A stretch of 64,000 bases of DNA from Auriscalpium vulgare (GCA_019915015.1 JAHBBC010000033.1:310001-374000), one strand, 5' to 3'; shown: positions 1 to 13,343, counted from the first letter of the stretch. Notes: generated from the letters alone by a model not told the origin. Made by a program: numbers and translations.

Positions 1-2690
1 GGACGTATAAGTGGGCTGAGGGTGTCAGTGAGGTGCGTAAGTACCCCTTGTTCATATCCCACGTCACACTGACTCAGCCCCTTATGTCCATATCACACGC
101 GAACAAGGCGCAGGCCCGCGCCTCTCAGTCTAAGGTCCCCACCCGGGCGAGAGTTTTACTTCTCAGCGCCGGCGTGACAGCCAGCGCGCAGGCATTTGTC
201 CGGCGCCCGAGCATGTGGGTACCAGTCACACCACTGAGTCGAGTCAGCAATGCAGAAGGCGCTCGGCGCGTACGACACGGGCGTATGTACGTTAGTCTTT
301 GATTTATTGACCTGTCTCCCGGGTTGACACCTTGCTCTAGCAAGGACGAACATATTGGCACTCGTGCGCCAGCCATAGCATGGATAAGGCGCCGCCGTCT
401 GCAACGCAAGCGAATGCGTGGACAGGTTGTGTACGCCCCGGCCCTCGATGGCTACTCGTCTTCCTCAAGTGAGCGGTGCAAGGCGGCGTTTGGCGGTACT
501 CCAGCGACCTTGTGCCCAGCCACTGGGCGCGTGCGGGACAGCCTAAGAGCAGGGAACACAGTCCGCCACCGGTCGCATCCTCCACGTCTGTGCAGAAGGC
601 ACACCCGCGCTGTCGTGCTTAGAGAGCATCATAGGGATGCGCAAGGCGGCAAGAGCGACCTGCCTATCGTGCACGACGTATACGCTTCGCATTGTATCTC
701 TGGTTTACCTCCCGTTGACGCTTTGTTTAGCTATGTAGTACAGTCGCGTCGCCCGTGGGACTCCAATGGCATCGAGCACCATCTCCCGCAAGCGATCCTC
801 CACGAATTCGCGCACGTTGTGCACCAAATTTGTACCTCCTTTCCGCCGTCAAGCTCCGGGTCTGATTCGTCGTGGAGTTCGGTGCAAGACGAGTCGTTCG
901 CCGTGTATTCCGCCAAACTGCACCTGCTGACGCCGATTTTCATCTTTCACAGTTAGTTCAGCTCGCACACTCAGCCTCTCTCCGATCGTGAGCACCGATG
1001 AGTGTCCGACGCTATCCTCGACGACGTCCAACCCGGACTCGTCTTCTGGGCCCATTGTCTCATACTCCACTGCGCAGCGTGTTCAATCACAGATACTCAT
1101 ATGAGCTCTGGCAAACCACCAGTTTGTGTTGAAGCTGTCGGAGTTCCACGCAACTGCCGATTGCCTCCACATGGCAGCCATCTCGCATTTCCCGACCGAT
1201 TGTACAGTCAGATGGGACGGGCGGGTTGACGAATGCTGGCCATGACAACCCGATCTCGAACGGTGCGCAAAGTCTGACTTTTGTCTTCCTTCACTGACGT
1301 TGTCTATAGAACCATCCGCGCGCGACGCCTGCACCACTTTGCTGCTCTACTAGCGGACGTCATCACTATACATCCCTCCGCCACACCGCCGTAGCACGAT
1401 TCTTTGAACGTTCCTCAACTGGGTGGCGGCAGACGTCTCAAGATTGCGATGGGCGGCATCCGAGATCGAGGACGATCTCGCGCGCGGGAATGCCTCTGTT
1501 TTACCGGGGGTGGTGCACAGTCGGTGCGGTCTTGACGGCTGTAACGGCTAGTTCACACCAGAGGCGAGCGAGCGAGCGAGCGAGGGGACGACGTGTAGAC
1601 GAAGCCCATAAGCAGCCCAGACAAAAGGTACGTCAGGTCTCGCGCCGTCACAAAAGATACTGGATGCTGATCACAGTAACAGTATATGCAGCACACACGC
1701 AGTTTTTCCTTGGTTATATGCACACGAGGACCGCACGACGAAGAGAGCGTTCGATTTTAGGATTTCCTGACGATTTGTATCCAGCAGCGCGAAGACATGA
1801 TCATGAACCATGGACCATGGAGCTCGGCGGCGGTCAGCAAGGAAGGCACTTCTCGACAGAGACAATGCTGGGATGCTGACGGCGGCCATGTCTCCCGAGC
1901 GCAGTACCAAAGGCGCGCTACGCTAGGTACGTCGTAGTCGAGGATTGCATTGTCACTGGCACGCTTTCACATACTATATAGGCCCGCGAATGAGCGCACG
2001 CTCAAGCGTCATCCCCTTGTCCGAGCACGAGCATCCGAGCAGTACGAGGGCAAGCGACCGCAATGCAGCGACGCTACTAAGCTGCCTCTCCAGGTCTGTC
2101 GATAGAATCTGGGAGGACGATGGATCATCGGCGAGGCAGAGGGCTCGCGAGGTACTGGCGACGCGCAAGGGCGCCGCGTAGCGACGAGGCCCGCCTCCCA
2201 ACAGCAATCTCATCGCGCCGTCTGCTGCGTCTGTCTGAGCAACTCGAGGCTGGCATACGCACTCCGCGGAGCGAGCCAGACGTTCACCGTGGTCGGCGGG
2301 AGACTCAGGGAAGGCGCAACACCCGAGGAGTGTTGTGAGGAGTGCACGATGAGGGAGAGATGGCGGGTGGGCATGAGCTGGCATCCAGAGAATAAGCATA
2401 GGATGGCGCAGAGATGAGCGAGTGGTTAGGAGCGAGTGAACCGCGGCGCACCTTCAAGCCCGCAGGCCACGTCACGACCCTCCTCTCCACCCCGAGGCCC
2501 TGCGCTTGAATAGGTACCTGTGAATAGGTTTTTGGACTTGCCAGCTTGACGACTCCGAGCACCTATGTCTGCGCATGACTGAGATGGGAAAAAGGAGAGC
2601 AGTAAAGGGCGACTCGAGAGAAGCCTTGCTGCGAGCCTCGAGGAGGCAGGGAAGCCCACGCAAGATCCGATATTTGACCGAGATCTCCAT
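1..2690. other. No supported gene; exon-like remnants
   Basis: No reading frame here has a recognisable domain, and the long frames look like chance frames in GC-rich DNA. The best coding-like stretch is on the minus strand at about 740-1070, where two adjoining frames give ordinary protein-like peptides (for example EDESGLDVVEDSVGH and VREFVEDRLREMVLDAIGV) interrupted by a stop; I do not recognise it. Around 1.65-1.9 kb a short stretch resembles the decayed family seen at 11.6, 26.4 and 45.5 kb. The block reads as gene relics rather than active genes. Confidence 0.35.
1564..1584. repeat. GCGA microsatellite
   Basis: Five uninterrupted copies of the tetranucleotide GCGA plus one base. It lies in non-genic sequence and no function is suggested. 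Confidence 0.9.
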
Positions 2691-2699
2691 CACTCACTT

Positions 2700-3240
2700 G
2701 GTCCCGGGCCCACACGCTGCCAGCAGCGTCGTCATATGTGCTGGCCGCTCGTCCTGTGCCAGCCGTCGTGAGCGACGAGCAAGTTCACATCGCACATTGC
2801 ACGGACACCCTATCGTCAAAAAGTTCAGATTCTCAGTTGGATTTTGAGAAGGGCGCAAGGTCTACAGTCATCAGGCGAGTACATGCACCACATATGCTTC
2901 AGAACGCCAGTGCTTACTGCCGGCCTGCCACACTGCACACGGATATCGCGCTCAAGACAGCAGCGCTCTCCTCGTCCGTGCCAGATACTACCTCTTTGAG
3001 CCCACCTCCGGCGTCGACATCCAGCCAGCATCTGTCGGACTCAGAGGCAATGGCGGATGGCACAGACGGTTGCGGGCGCGGCCTGCGCGCGCAACTGCAA
3101 CTTCAAGGTCGGCAAGACGTTGTGGAGGCTTTGCGGCGCTGGCCATATCGCGAGGAGTCGGGTCCAGAGGATTGCGCGCGCGAGGCTATCTATATCGCAC
3201 AGCAGGGTCTATGCGTACGATGAAGGCTCCCATTCCGGAA
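2700..3240 (+). pseudogene. Decayed copy of dispersed gene family
   Basis: The stretch at about 3115-3190 aligns by eye with the minus strand of 26.65-26.75 kb and 45.73-45.83 kb. In those copies the frame gives a peptide ending EELIPEDRARED; here the plus-strand frame gives ESGPEDCARE with small indels. No frame runs through the block and no start is visible. I read it as a plus-strand relic of a family with at least four decayed copies in the window. The function of the parent gene is not recognisable. Confidence 0.35.
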
Positions 3241-3249
3241 CCTTGACGG

Positions 3250-4265
3250 CTGTATCTTGATCAATTCCCGGTATAACTGACGATTGCTTTCACACCATGG
3301 TATCATATCGGTACCCAGCGCACCCATTACCTCCCGCGCGACTCCTTCGTGGACACCGCACGCGCTTCCAGATACAACGTTTCCGTACGTTCAAGGGATC
3401 TCCTACATATCACGCATAAGAGCATGAAGCAAAGATGCAACAAATGATCGCTGCACAACGCTGGGCTCCCAATACAAACCGCTGACAAGTCAGCGCCGTC
3501 AATTCGGGCTTTCCGAACGCGCTGTCATCCTCATGTCCTCACCCTGATGGCGTACAACTCTCAGGAAAGCCTGGGAATAGGGTAGAGTCTTTAAGCAGGC
3601 TTTGCTGACCCGGGCGACGCGTACGCATTGAGCGGTGGTGGACCAAGCGAAAGAAGCTGCTCGAGCAGGCCGGATACCGCCTACGCCCTCGCTGCCGCTA
3701 GAACTGGAAGCCATCTTGGAAGGGCACGAGCATCACTGCGGTCACGAACGCGGACGACGGGCAGCGCAGCTATCTGAGGTCTTTCCGGCGTCCATCTGTG
3801 CTCAACAACCGCGCTGATCGTGACGTTTCTGCCAGCTCCGGGTCGCACTACTGGACTCACGCGACACGCATCTCGGACGGCCCGCCCGTCATGCTGAAGC
3901 GGGTCGTATGAGTTCGACATTGCTACATCTCTTGCATCGGAGGAGCTCATGTCCGACCCGCACAACCATATTCTCATGCTCTGATACTCCTGTGAGATTC
4001 CAAACGTCGCAGGCGAAACTTATCCATTTGACTGCCAGCACTGACGGGGTCCAGAACGGACGAAACGGTGCGCAGTACCCATATCTTCGGCGCGTTGCGC
4101 TATGATGCCCTCCGCTGACTCGTCGCACAGACATATGGCCCTCAAATACTCTTCGTCATTTCCGCCGCTGCGAACTACAACAGGAAGAGATACACTCAAC
4201 ACCCAACGACTTGCCTGCAAGAAGTCATGTTTCGTCGATCGTGAAACAAGCATGTGCGTCATAAA
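3250..4265. other. Gene-free interval
   Basis: Only short frames without domain features. The plus-strand frame at 3635-3817 has no support. Nothing distinctive is visible before the 3' end of the secreted repeat gene at 4271. Confidence 0.4.
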
Positions 4266-4270
4266 TTGCT

Positions 4271-5012
4271 CTATTCAAGTTCGTCAAATGAGCGGCCGGA
4301 CAAGAGGACCGCAGCCAGCGCCTGCTCCGGACTGTGAAAAGCGTCAGCACGGGAGCTAGAAGAAATTTCAGGAGGCACATACGTGACCGCACGACGGGAA
4401 GAGCTGCCAAAGTTCTGACGAATGAAGCGCTCCTCGAGCTCGCGGCGGGATGCAGGCGCCGTAGTCGGGACATTCCCGGTGCCGGGGAGCGGGCTCTCTA
4501 AAACGGGGGGTATGTCGACGAGGTGATGTTTGATGAGCTCGTCGATGATGCTCTGACTAAGGGAACGCTCCCCGAGCTCGCGGCGGGATGCAGGCTCCGT
4601 GATTGGGACAGTCCCGGAGCCGGCGAGTGGCCTGCTTGAGATGAGGGGTAGGTCGTGGATGTGTTTAGTAATGAGCTCGTCGATGTTGCTCTGACTAAGG
4701 AAACGCTCCGCGAGCTCGCGGCGGGACGCAGGCGCCGGACTCGGGACAGGTGCGGCGCTGGTGGGCGGCTTGAAGATGGGGATCAAGTCGAGGGGACGGA
4801 AGCCTTTGAGCTCATCGATGATGCTCTGACTGATGAAGCGCTCCGCAAGCTCGCGGCGGAACGCACTACGAGCTTCACGCCTAAACATGCGTCAGCATCA
4901 ATCAAGCAAAACCGCCATTGAGTTTGACTGACTCGGAAGACGAGCCCGCGAGCGCAGGGTACGCAGCCGAGGTGGCGAGAAGAATAGCAGCGAGGGTCGT
5001 CGAAGAGTGCAT
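4271..5012 (-). CDS. Secreted dibasic-repeat precursor (KEP-like 2)
   Basis: Predicted 212-residue secreted precursor from three exons: 5012-4933, 4880-4383 and 4331-4271. The introns are 52 and 51 bp, with donors GTCAGT and GTATGT and acceptors TTTAG and CACAG; the joined frame closes exactly. Residues 1-23 are a signal peptide (MHSSTTLAAILLATSAAYPA...). Then come repeats starting RRELAERF or close variants, with dibasic RR at 35-36, 80-81, 126-127, 172-173 and 189-190. Each long unit holds an amphipathic block such as SQSIIDEL followed by a proline-rich linker. The C-terminus is PEQALAAVLLSGRSFDELE. RR inside a secretory protein is the classical Kex2 cleavage signal, so release of several peptides of about 45 residues is inferred. 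It is a paralogue of the gene at 47.6 kb, sharing signal peptide, unit, last intron, C-terminus and promoter. The final activity of the peptides is unknown. Confidence 0.75.
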
Positions 5013-5214
5013 GGACGCTTGAAAAATTACTTGAAGTAGTTATCGGGTGAGAGTGCAGAAGAGTGGCTCGGGGAGTAAAGACGTCGAGGCTACGAAGTCG
5101 ACATTAGCGCGGTACGGAGATGCGTGAAGAGCTGCGGGTCGGACTCACCACCCAGTGCCGTGGAATGAACGAAATGAGCAAGGGCTGAGGAGTCCCCGTC
5201 ATACGCCGAGAACC

Positions 5215-5220
5215 TTTATA
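5215..5220 (-). promoter_or_regulatory. TATA box of KEP-like gene 2
   Basis: TATAAA on the minus strand, about 200 bp before the ATG at 5012. The whole upstream stretch from here to the ATG aligns with the leader of the 47.6 kb paralogue, including a probable 5'-UTR intron (GTGAGTCC ... CTTCGTAG followed by CCTCGACGTC in both). Confidence 0.6.
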
Positions 5221-5229
5221 CGGAAAGCA

Positions 5230-8115
5230 GTTGTGAAGCCTGAGTTCTGAGCACTGCCTGGTCGGCGTCCATCAGTTAGCACAACTCAGGGGTGACCCCA
5301 CTCCGATGGGAGAACGTAAGGAGACATCAGCGGCATGGCAGTGGTGAGGCCTACGATCAGTGCCGCCCGAGGAGGGGAGGCGACCGTACCACTCATCAGG
5401 TGCGCGCAGGGCATCGCAAACGACTGTATATCGCTTACGAGCATATGAAAACCACGCCATAAGGATCACGATGTATTCAAGCCTTGTGAGACGGAGCCTG
5501 GCAGGAGCGGAAACCGACAACGATGGGCATGATGTATGCGGCGCTCGAGGTCACCGGCCATCCAGACGTACTAGTGTCATTCGTGGCTAGACGTCCATAA
5601 GGTCCGCATGAGTCCGCCTATAGGAAGGTAGCCAGTGATCTCTTCCGTCATGTTAATGCTTTGCGCCGCCCTGACAGAGAAGTTCATCCCGTCTCTGGAA
5701 CCCAGTAGCGAGGTCGACTCCTACTACATGTGTAAGCGACGCAAAGCGATAGGACACAGAGAGGAAATGGGCCGCACGGGTGTCCCTCGTTTTCATCGCC
5801 CACTAGCCTGCCCGTGTCCATCTTCGCACTGGCAGGCGTCATCAACACGATGTGATGCGGCGCTAGTCGCGTGCGAGGAGGCGATGCTTGCCGGGATGTC
5901 AGGTCCGCAGATGTAGTCGTCTACGAGCGACATGTGAGTGAGTAACAGCAGGTATATAAAAAGAAACTTTGCACGGCGTACGGGTCGTGGGTATGAGTGA
6001 CTACAATAGCGTGGAGCTTGAGGCCGAGGCCTAAATTTGAAGGCAGAAAACGGTTAGTTCAAGCTTGAGTGGTTTTAAAGACAAGTTGTCTGGGGCGTCC
6101 TTGGTAGGGCGTTCATGGTAACGTGTAGCAAGCGTTCGTGACGAGGCCAGGCATTGATGGCATTGAGCGCGACTCTGCAGAACGTGGGTGACCGCCACTG
6201 CACCGACATGCAGTCAGCCTTGTATCCGGCAGAACATATGTGATATACAGCGCACCAGAGCTATACCGTGACCGCCAGCGATCTACGAAGACGGGGCGTG
6301 AAGAAGGCAAGAGGATATAGATCTACTGGATCTCAGCGCAGAGGGCGAGCGATACATAAGCGCTTGGCGCCCACGTGCACACCGGCCTAGGCGCCCAGTT
6401 CCCCGACGACGCGGATGGCGAGAGTCCTGGATCCGCTCGAGGACATCAAAGCCCATCATACCTCTCGGCTCTGAGCCATTCTTCAAGCACGAAGACCCTC
6501 GGCTACGCCTTTATTCGTGTTTGCATGTGGCACTGGTGGCTGTTGGCGGCCGGCTTCCTCAACAAGGCAGGCTGCGGCGTACAGGCTCTGTCGCTCTTCA
6601 CAAGCCTTGACCCTACCAAATACCGCGGTTCGCGCCGCCGTGGCAGGAAGCGGTGGCACGTCGAGCAAGTTGAACGGGGAAGGTATGCCGCGATCCTGAC
6701 TTACACCCCCGGCCGATTCGCTGATCGAACTACATCGCAGCTAGAACCGTCCTCGCTGTTCCTTCACCCAGACTCTAACCCAGAAACTCGCTCTACTTCT
6801 CCGGACCAGCCGCACCTTCGGCACTGCTCTACTCGCTGTCGAGCGTCGCCGAGCCGAAACCATGCAGCAACAACGAAACGGCATGTCTTGCTACATCGAA
6901 GCTAATCATGCTCACACTGTGTAATTAGTAGCCTCGGCCGTCTACGAGGATAATGAGGCCACCTGGTGTGGTGCGGATGTCTGTTGTGATTACCCAAAAA
7001 TATAGGCCCCTCTTCATACCGTCATTAAAGGGAGCCTGGACATGACTCGATGCTCTTGAGCATAGCTGAAGGAACGACACATCTGATCAGAAGAGTGGAC
7101 ATCTCTACTCGCGAACGTTGGCGGCAACGTGAGGAAAATTGATCACCGGCCTCGGCGGGCAAGCTTAGGCTGTGGTCGCTGCCGCAGAAAAGAGTTTAGT
7201 ATGTAAACTTTCATGTGAGTTCTCAGACGTCGCATTCTCATTGAAGCCATGGACTGGCCGCAACACGATTTCTGAGAGTCTTCAGTTGTCACAGGTCGCG
7301 AGCATTTCTGTTTCGAGCTCATTGAAGAGCAGAAAGCGATCCCTTATTTTGATGCTGAAAGTAGCCTACAGTGCGTAGAAAAATGAATGCCGGCATGACT
7401 TACACAGCGCGTCGACTTGGCCAAGGTTCCTCGGCGGACCATCCTCTCAGCGCTTCCCGTATACGCCTCATCTTGTGTATCCTCCTGCTCATTACCACGT
7501 CTTACGCAGACGTAGAGCAGCCTCAAATATTACCTGTTCAATTCTATCCTGATTCCTCGCCCCGTCTTGGTCTTCTCGGCCAATGACCCCGCCCCGTCGG
7601 AACTGGTCGCAATACGACGGCAGTCGCCTCGCGTGCACTGACGTGATTGCTGTACGCTGGTATGATGCTTTGGTTTCTGTGCTCATCAATCAGGGGTCCT
7701 TTTTGTGCTTCGCGTCGGAGCTGTGGACGAGCAGACATGGTGACACATAGCAACCGTAGGCATATACAGCAAATGTGACTACAGCCGTGTACGTCCAGTA
7801 TTTATCCGTAGCAGTAGGAATTCGATACAACACCTGACCTCTCTTTCCGCCGGCTCACTGCGGCCTCGCCTGAGCGCGATGTCATATTGTAGCCCGGAGC
7901 TATCCTGCGAGCATGCCCTTGTGACACGATTCCCGCAGCTCTCGCATCCCTCAGCACCTGGGCCGCACGTCTTCCAGCATCTGCTATACATAAGTTCACT
8001 TGATAAGATGAATCCGGCGTGAGGATTAGACCGGTGAGGAAGTATAAAGAGGACGCACAATCTTAGGAAAGAGGCTGTTGAATTCGATGTCATCGACATG
8101 AAGCAGGCTGCGACA
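5230..8115. other. Gene-free interval
   Basis: Nearly 3 kb without a recognisable gene. The frames present, such as plus 6375-6905 and minus 7779-8099, have no domain, no consistent intron signals and compositions typical of non-coding sequence. No repeat shared with other parts of the window was noticed. Confidence 0.4.
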
Positions 8116-10250
8116 TCAGTGGAGCATATACTGCTTGACGTCAGTCAAATCGGCCTTGACAAGTGCTAGCCTAGGGAAGGAAGCGTCAAAATCTAGTGTC
8201 GGCTTCATGCTATCCTCCGGCGAGATATCCCACATCGACGGGGTGACTACCATGGTGTAAATCAGTGCCATCGTCCCGACCGCCGTGATTCCTTGGAGCA
8301 GTGATGCACCCCCATTCATCGTCTGAGCAGTGTGAACCGCGCCTTGCGTTACGTTCTGGGCCTTTCCAGCCTCGCTCGGTATGTAGATGTGGTCAAGTGC
8401 ATAGCTGCTGGGAGGCTTCGGAAAGAAGCCGATGCACATGGCAATTTGGGAGAGCGGAATACCAGGATACCTCGATTCAGCCAGGGAGTGGAGATGGTCC
8501 GCTTGATCATGGGCGTATGTCATTGTCATGCGTTGTGCAAATACGATTTCGGCTCTGGTAGGGGCACGTTTTCCGAGTCGTAGAGCTGCATGGGTGATAG
8601 TTGACTTAACAGTGGCGGGGGAAACGGGGAGGATACGTACAAAGTTGGCGATAGACAGAGCAACAGTTTCTATGTCCAGTCCATCCCGCAGCCTGACATG
8701 CTGGCGAGCAATAGAGGACATACTTGCACCGCGAGCATCTCTTCAAGGCGGACTTATTGACAAGTGTGCGGCACTAGGCGGGCACGGTCAGAACTCCCAT
8801 CGCCAAGATGTACCGAAATGTCACTCACATACTCGCAACGTTCCTGCAATATCTGGTCCCATTCCTCTTTGAGATCGGTGTTTTCTTCTGCCTCCTTCTC
8901 CATGTATAGCCAGGCGTCCTTCAGTGTACTTTCCTTGAAGGTCTCCGACTTGATGTCCATGTTGAGAGCGCGGAAGCTCTCATACATGACACTGACAGAT
9001 GATGGGATGATTTGGTGCCGCGGGAGCATGACGCTGAGAGGCAAGACTATCCTCAGCTCTCCCTCAGCGTCATACCTATCGAGCACGGGAAAAAGCTCGA
9101 CGTATGCTCGGAAGAGACCCTCGCGAACGGAGGTCCGCAGGTGACGGGGGTCGATGTCAACGGCGTTGAAGAGCATTGCGAGGAGTTCAAAGGTCAATAT
9201 AACGGCGAGCCGTGTGTCGGAATCCTCATGGTCGCGCCTGCGTGAAAGCGCAATGGCTGCCTGTGTGGCTACCGACACGCCGCATTGGTCGACGAGCGCA
9301 GGTAGCATCGGATCCCATGTCCGCGCCAGGCTGCAAAGCACCTCGAGCTGCACGCGTACTGCGAACGAGGTGCACCTCGAATCCTTGAGCGTGCCATGGA
9401 GATGGGACAGTGCAATGCGCGCGGTGCGTGCAGGGAACCCAGTCGCCTCTACAAATCGCTGAAGAAGGGCTGCCTCCGTGTTGCTGCGGCCGATGAGAAC
9501 CCACACCAGTATTTCTGACCCGTGTCGCTCAGTTGCTTTGTATTTGAGCTCTTTGATCCAAAGAGACGCAGCGAGCTCCGCAATGCCATCGGTAGCGGCC
9601 ACATGCTTTTGCGCATGCAGATGTCGAAGAACGACGCCGATAGTACGCGTGGTGACTTTGTGAACACGTCTTCTTTCTATGGCTGTCATATGAGGAGAGT
9701 GTGTGTCGAAGAATGCGGACCAATGGTATATCCCGTCCCAGGCTGAGGCGATCGGGACATTGAAGCGGTGGTAGGTAGACATCGGAATGCTCGGAAGACG
9801 CGGAGTGGCCTCTGGCACACAGAGGTAAGTCAGGCCGACGAAGCTCCAATATGCACGGCTGATGGCGTCGAGAGCAGCAGGGGAGGCATCTGTGAAGTCT
9901 GGGAAGGGGTGCGGTATCTTTGATACAGCAAGATGGCCGCAGAATAATTCGACAATGAAGGTTGTCTGCCAGAAATTATGAATCTTGCAAAGATGTGCGA
10001 AGAGCTGTACAGCGAGAGGATTGCCCTTCTTTGCGCGGTCCATCATCTATGGTTATGTATCTCAGTATTACGGTTACCGAAGCAGACAGGGACAGACAAC
10101 ATACGTACTTACCCCCGAGTCGGGTTGATCGGTCGACCGATCTTCGACCTCTGGATCCTCAAACGCAAAGGACTGGTACCGTTTTGGTACGCTGTTGAAG
10201 TTGGTGTTGAGGTTCGGATGTGGGATCACTGGGCGTTGGAAGTGCTCACC
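8116..10250 (-). CDS. MYND-type zinc-finger protein
   Basis: Multi-exon gene for a protein of roughly 630 or more residues with a MYND finger towards the C-terminus. Supported exons run from an open upstream exon (ending at 10113), then 10046-8829, 8773-8641 and 8585-8116; introns are 66, 55 and 55 bp. Splicing to the acceptor CCTAG at 8774 gives CEYC, then 11 residues, then CSRCKYVLYCSPACQAAGW and TGHRNC, which supplies all Cys/His ligands of a MYND finger. The large exon encodes a helical region without a recognised domain, as in many Agaricomycete MYND proteins. MYND fingers usually bind proline-rich partners and act in transcriptional or chromatin regulation, but no partner can be inferred. 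The first coding exon is unresolved: the frame is open from 10250 down but holds no ATG, so a small upstream exon is expected. ATG 10046 sits exactly on a splice acceptor and is probably internal. Confidence 0.75.
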
Positions 10251-11590
10251 TCATGTCATCAACGTATACCCTTCGCCCTCCTAAAAGCTTCACTGACACC
10301 CTGGCCTTGATGACGATGGGGTACACGCGCAATGGCGTGCGGTGTGGTTTTGCTTGTTGCGGCGTGCGAGAAATTGAACGTATCACTCACTGGTTTAGGG
10401 AGATAAAGATTTGTAAGATGACTGGCTGGCTGGGAGGGCTGTGGATGTGATCGTCTACCAAACGTAAGTAGAGATCTTGAGGGCGGGGAGATGGCAGCGG
10501 TGTTGAGAGACCGGTCAACGGGGCGTGGGAGATCTGAAGATCACGATCTGGGCGCCTTTCTGTTCAACGTATTATAACTTCAAGGCCACGGTTAGATCGT
10601 TTGTACTCTGACCTCAAAGCGTACTCTTGCCTTCCCCTCCGTCACCATGCTGGCATCAAGATCGATGGCACAGCTCCTTGCCGCCGTCGCGACCCATGAG
10701 TTCGTTGAGCTCAGAATTAGGATTCGCTCGTTTGCGCCCTGACGAAGTAACTAAATAAAATCATGTATTGGAGCATACAGCGACAACAAAATGCGCCACA
10801 CGGATTAATGACCTCGGCGAAGAGGGACTACGCGCGTGCACTGTGCTCGCAGAATCATCGCGTCACTCCAACTCTCGCAAGGCGCGACTGGCGGAGAGCT
10901 GCCATACTCAGTCAGTATCAAGATCTACCCGTGCTCTTGTGGAATCTGCGCGCAGTGACCTGACGAGGAAACGCAGTAGACTGGGGAAATAAGAAGTAAA
11001 ACATACGTGGGGTCCCCAGAGGACGACATCGGCCGGGAGCGGAGGCGTCATGCATCATGTCGTAGGATTGAAAATCGTGGCCGACGCGCTTGTGTGGCGT
11101 GCTGGGTGGCGACGAATGTATTGGGGCCGCATTTGTGTGGGCGCACCTTGTCCTGCGCCGACCAGTGAACGCCATTCCGGCTTCCTTCGCGGTCCATGGT
11201 ATGCGCTAGTCCACGTCCTTCGTTCCTTCTGCTTCGTGAGGGCCTCTCGTACTCGGACAGGTTGACGAGACTTGAGCTAGAGCTAGAGCCCCGTGTCTTG
11301 TCCCATCGATGGCCTAAATCTCGCATCAGCGACGGCGCGCGACAGAAGTCACCGGTCACCGACCTGGCGTTGCGCCGGACATGGTCAGGGTCTGTCAGAA
11401 AGGAAAGGCGTAGTCGGTTTCGGCTGCGCTCGAGACATAATCCGCACCGTTCCCATCGGAAAGGGCAGCGCTCGCGCTTGGACAAGCTGCTGCGAAGAAG
11501 CTTTTTCCGTAGGGATCGTGTTCGTCTGAGGGTTCTGCGCAAGATATACACTAGCCATTAGTATATGCTACACGCGGAGAACTTTATCAG
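10251..11590. other. Gene-free interval
   Basis: This should include the missing first exon and promoter of the MYND gene, but neither can be placed. The minus-strand frame at 11048-11551 is Arg/Ser-rich and looks like chance. No repeats were noticed. Confidence 0.35.
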
Positions 11591-11599
11591 TCGTACTTA

Positions 11600-12075
11600 C
11601 CAGTTTGCTCCAGTTTTCTCCAGCAAATGGTAGTCGTCAGCGCATCGTGACTGAGACGCGTTCCTCGCGAGCGCGCGATCAAGAATGCAACAGCGTATGC
11701 ACTGCAAGCGCGGGAATCATCAGCTTCCTGTTCATCAGGTAGAATATGACGACGTACTTGATCGCGGCTGCTCTCTTTGCCGCGGTCTCTTGTTGGACTA
11801 GCCAATCAAACGCCGCGGTATGTTTTGACTGTGAGGATGTCCTTGAAGATATGGTCAACACCGCAAATAAGGAGGATCGCAGGGCAGTGAAATGGTGGTG
11901 TTGCAGAGGGAAGGAGGAATCGCGTCCACTGTCGACGCCTGGGACATGGACCATGGCGTGGATGGCGGAGTCGGTCCAACTTCACGGCGCAGGCGGGGTC
12001 TACAGACGGTGTCAGCGAAGCAGAGATAAAAGGCATTGCCCGCGCACCGTTCGTCACTCATCATCGCAACATCGC
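11600..12075 (-). pseudogene. Decayed copy of dispersed gene family
   Basis: The minus-strand frame contains PLQHHHFTALRSSLFAVLTISS, which parallels PPQHDHLTILRSSS at 26.8 kb on the minus strand. The adjoining stretch at 11.99-12.06 kb matches 26.92-26.99 kb and 45.87-45.93 kb (GTCTACAGACGGTGTCAGC and variants). Frames are interrupted and no start is visible. The parent protein is not recognised. Confidence 0.35.
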
Positions 12076-12079
12076 CCGA

Positions 12080-12558
12080 GATGCCCGACCTGTCCGCCCC
12101 ATCTGCCTGTCCATCAAGACACGTTCGTCGAGATGCGGTGGTTTGATGCGCCGGAGGAAGGCTCCGTAGCTTGACCTTATGGTACCAGAGATAGTCGTTG
12201 TCGGAGGCGACAGCTGAGGGTTTCAGCGTGGTGGTCTGCGAGTACTTGGAATGAGCATCCGCAGGTTTGAGCAAACATCGCACGCATCGCGCACCGGGTC
12301 TGAGCCCGCGGGAGAGGAACAGGCGGGTTGGTTGACATCTTGGATAGAGTCGTGGAGCGCGGGGCGAGCTGAGCGTCGCGTCGGAGATAGCGTGACGTAA
12401 GCGTCGGGCTCATCTCTCTTTCCGTGACTCCACTGATCATGAGTTTCACTGAGTGAGTCACTGTGAGTGCCACTAGAGTTCAATCGACTGCGGCCGCCGC
12501 GTTCTTCTCCTGGACCGCGGTTTGATCTAGGTATCGGCTGGCTCGGACCGCCAGGCCC
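12080..12558. other. Gene-free interval
   Basis: No coding signal. The last bases before 12559 end in a pyrimidine-rich CTTGCAG that looks like the splice acceptor of the WD40 exon that follows. Confidence 0.4.
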
Positions 12559-13343
12559 TTGCAGGGTGACTCGCAAACTTCAAGGCACACTAATCGGGTA
12601 CGATCCGTTGCGTTCTCCCCCGATGGCAAGCGCGTCGTCTCGGGCTCGGACGACAAGTCCATCCGGATCTGGGACGTGCAGACGGGGAAAACGGTGGGAG
12701 TGCCGTTCACGGGGCACAAAACTTGGGTCCGGTTGGTCGTGTTCTCCCCAGATGGCACACGCGTCGTCCCTGGCTCAGCCGACATGACCATCCAGATCTG
12801 GGACGCCCAGACGGGGACGATGGCGGCAAGGCCGTTCACTGGGCACTCATATCGGTTCTGTCTGTCGCGTTCTCCCCGGACGGGACGCGCGTCGTCTCGG
12901 CCTCGTTTGACAAGACGTTCCGGATCCGGGATGCCCAGACGGGGGCGACGGTCGCAGGCCCGTTCGCGGGGCACACAGGTGTCGTCCTGTCTGTCGCGTT
13001 CTTCCCCGACGGCACGCGCGTCGTCTCGGGCTTGGTGGACCGGACGCTTTGCATCTGGGATGCACAGACGGGGGAGATGGTGGCGGGCCCGTTCATGGGG
13101 CACACATGTTGGGTGTGGACTGTCGTGTTCTCGCCCGATGGTGCGCGCGTCCTCTCGGGCCCGGGTGACGGGACGGTTCGAATTTGGGACGCCCGGACAG
13201 GGGAGGCGGTGGTGGGGCCGTTGAGACACACGGTCTGGGTCCAATCTGTCGCGTACTCGCCGGATGGAAAGCTCGTTGCGTCGGCCTCGGACGACGGTAC
13301 CGTTCGTATCTGGGATGCGGAAATTGACGAAGAACTGGGACAT
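12559..13343 (+). pseudogene. Orphan WD40 array, frameshifted
   Basis: About six WD40 units of the kind in the DUF2235-WD40 genes (VSGSDDKSIRIWDVQTG, FSPDGTRVVSA and similar). The frame changes near 12845, inside the unit after GHSYR, so no single ORF spans the array. It opens after a splice-acceptor-like CTTGCAG and ends with the same exon end (IWDAEIDEELGH) and downstream intron as the other WD40 genes. The hydrolase half is absent. I read it as the 3' remnant of a sixth family member. Upstream sequence carries no DUF2235 motif. Confidence 0.7.
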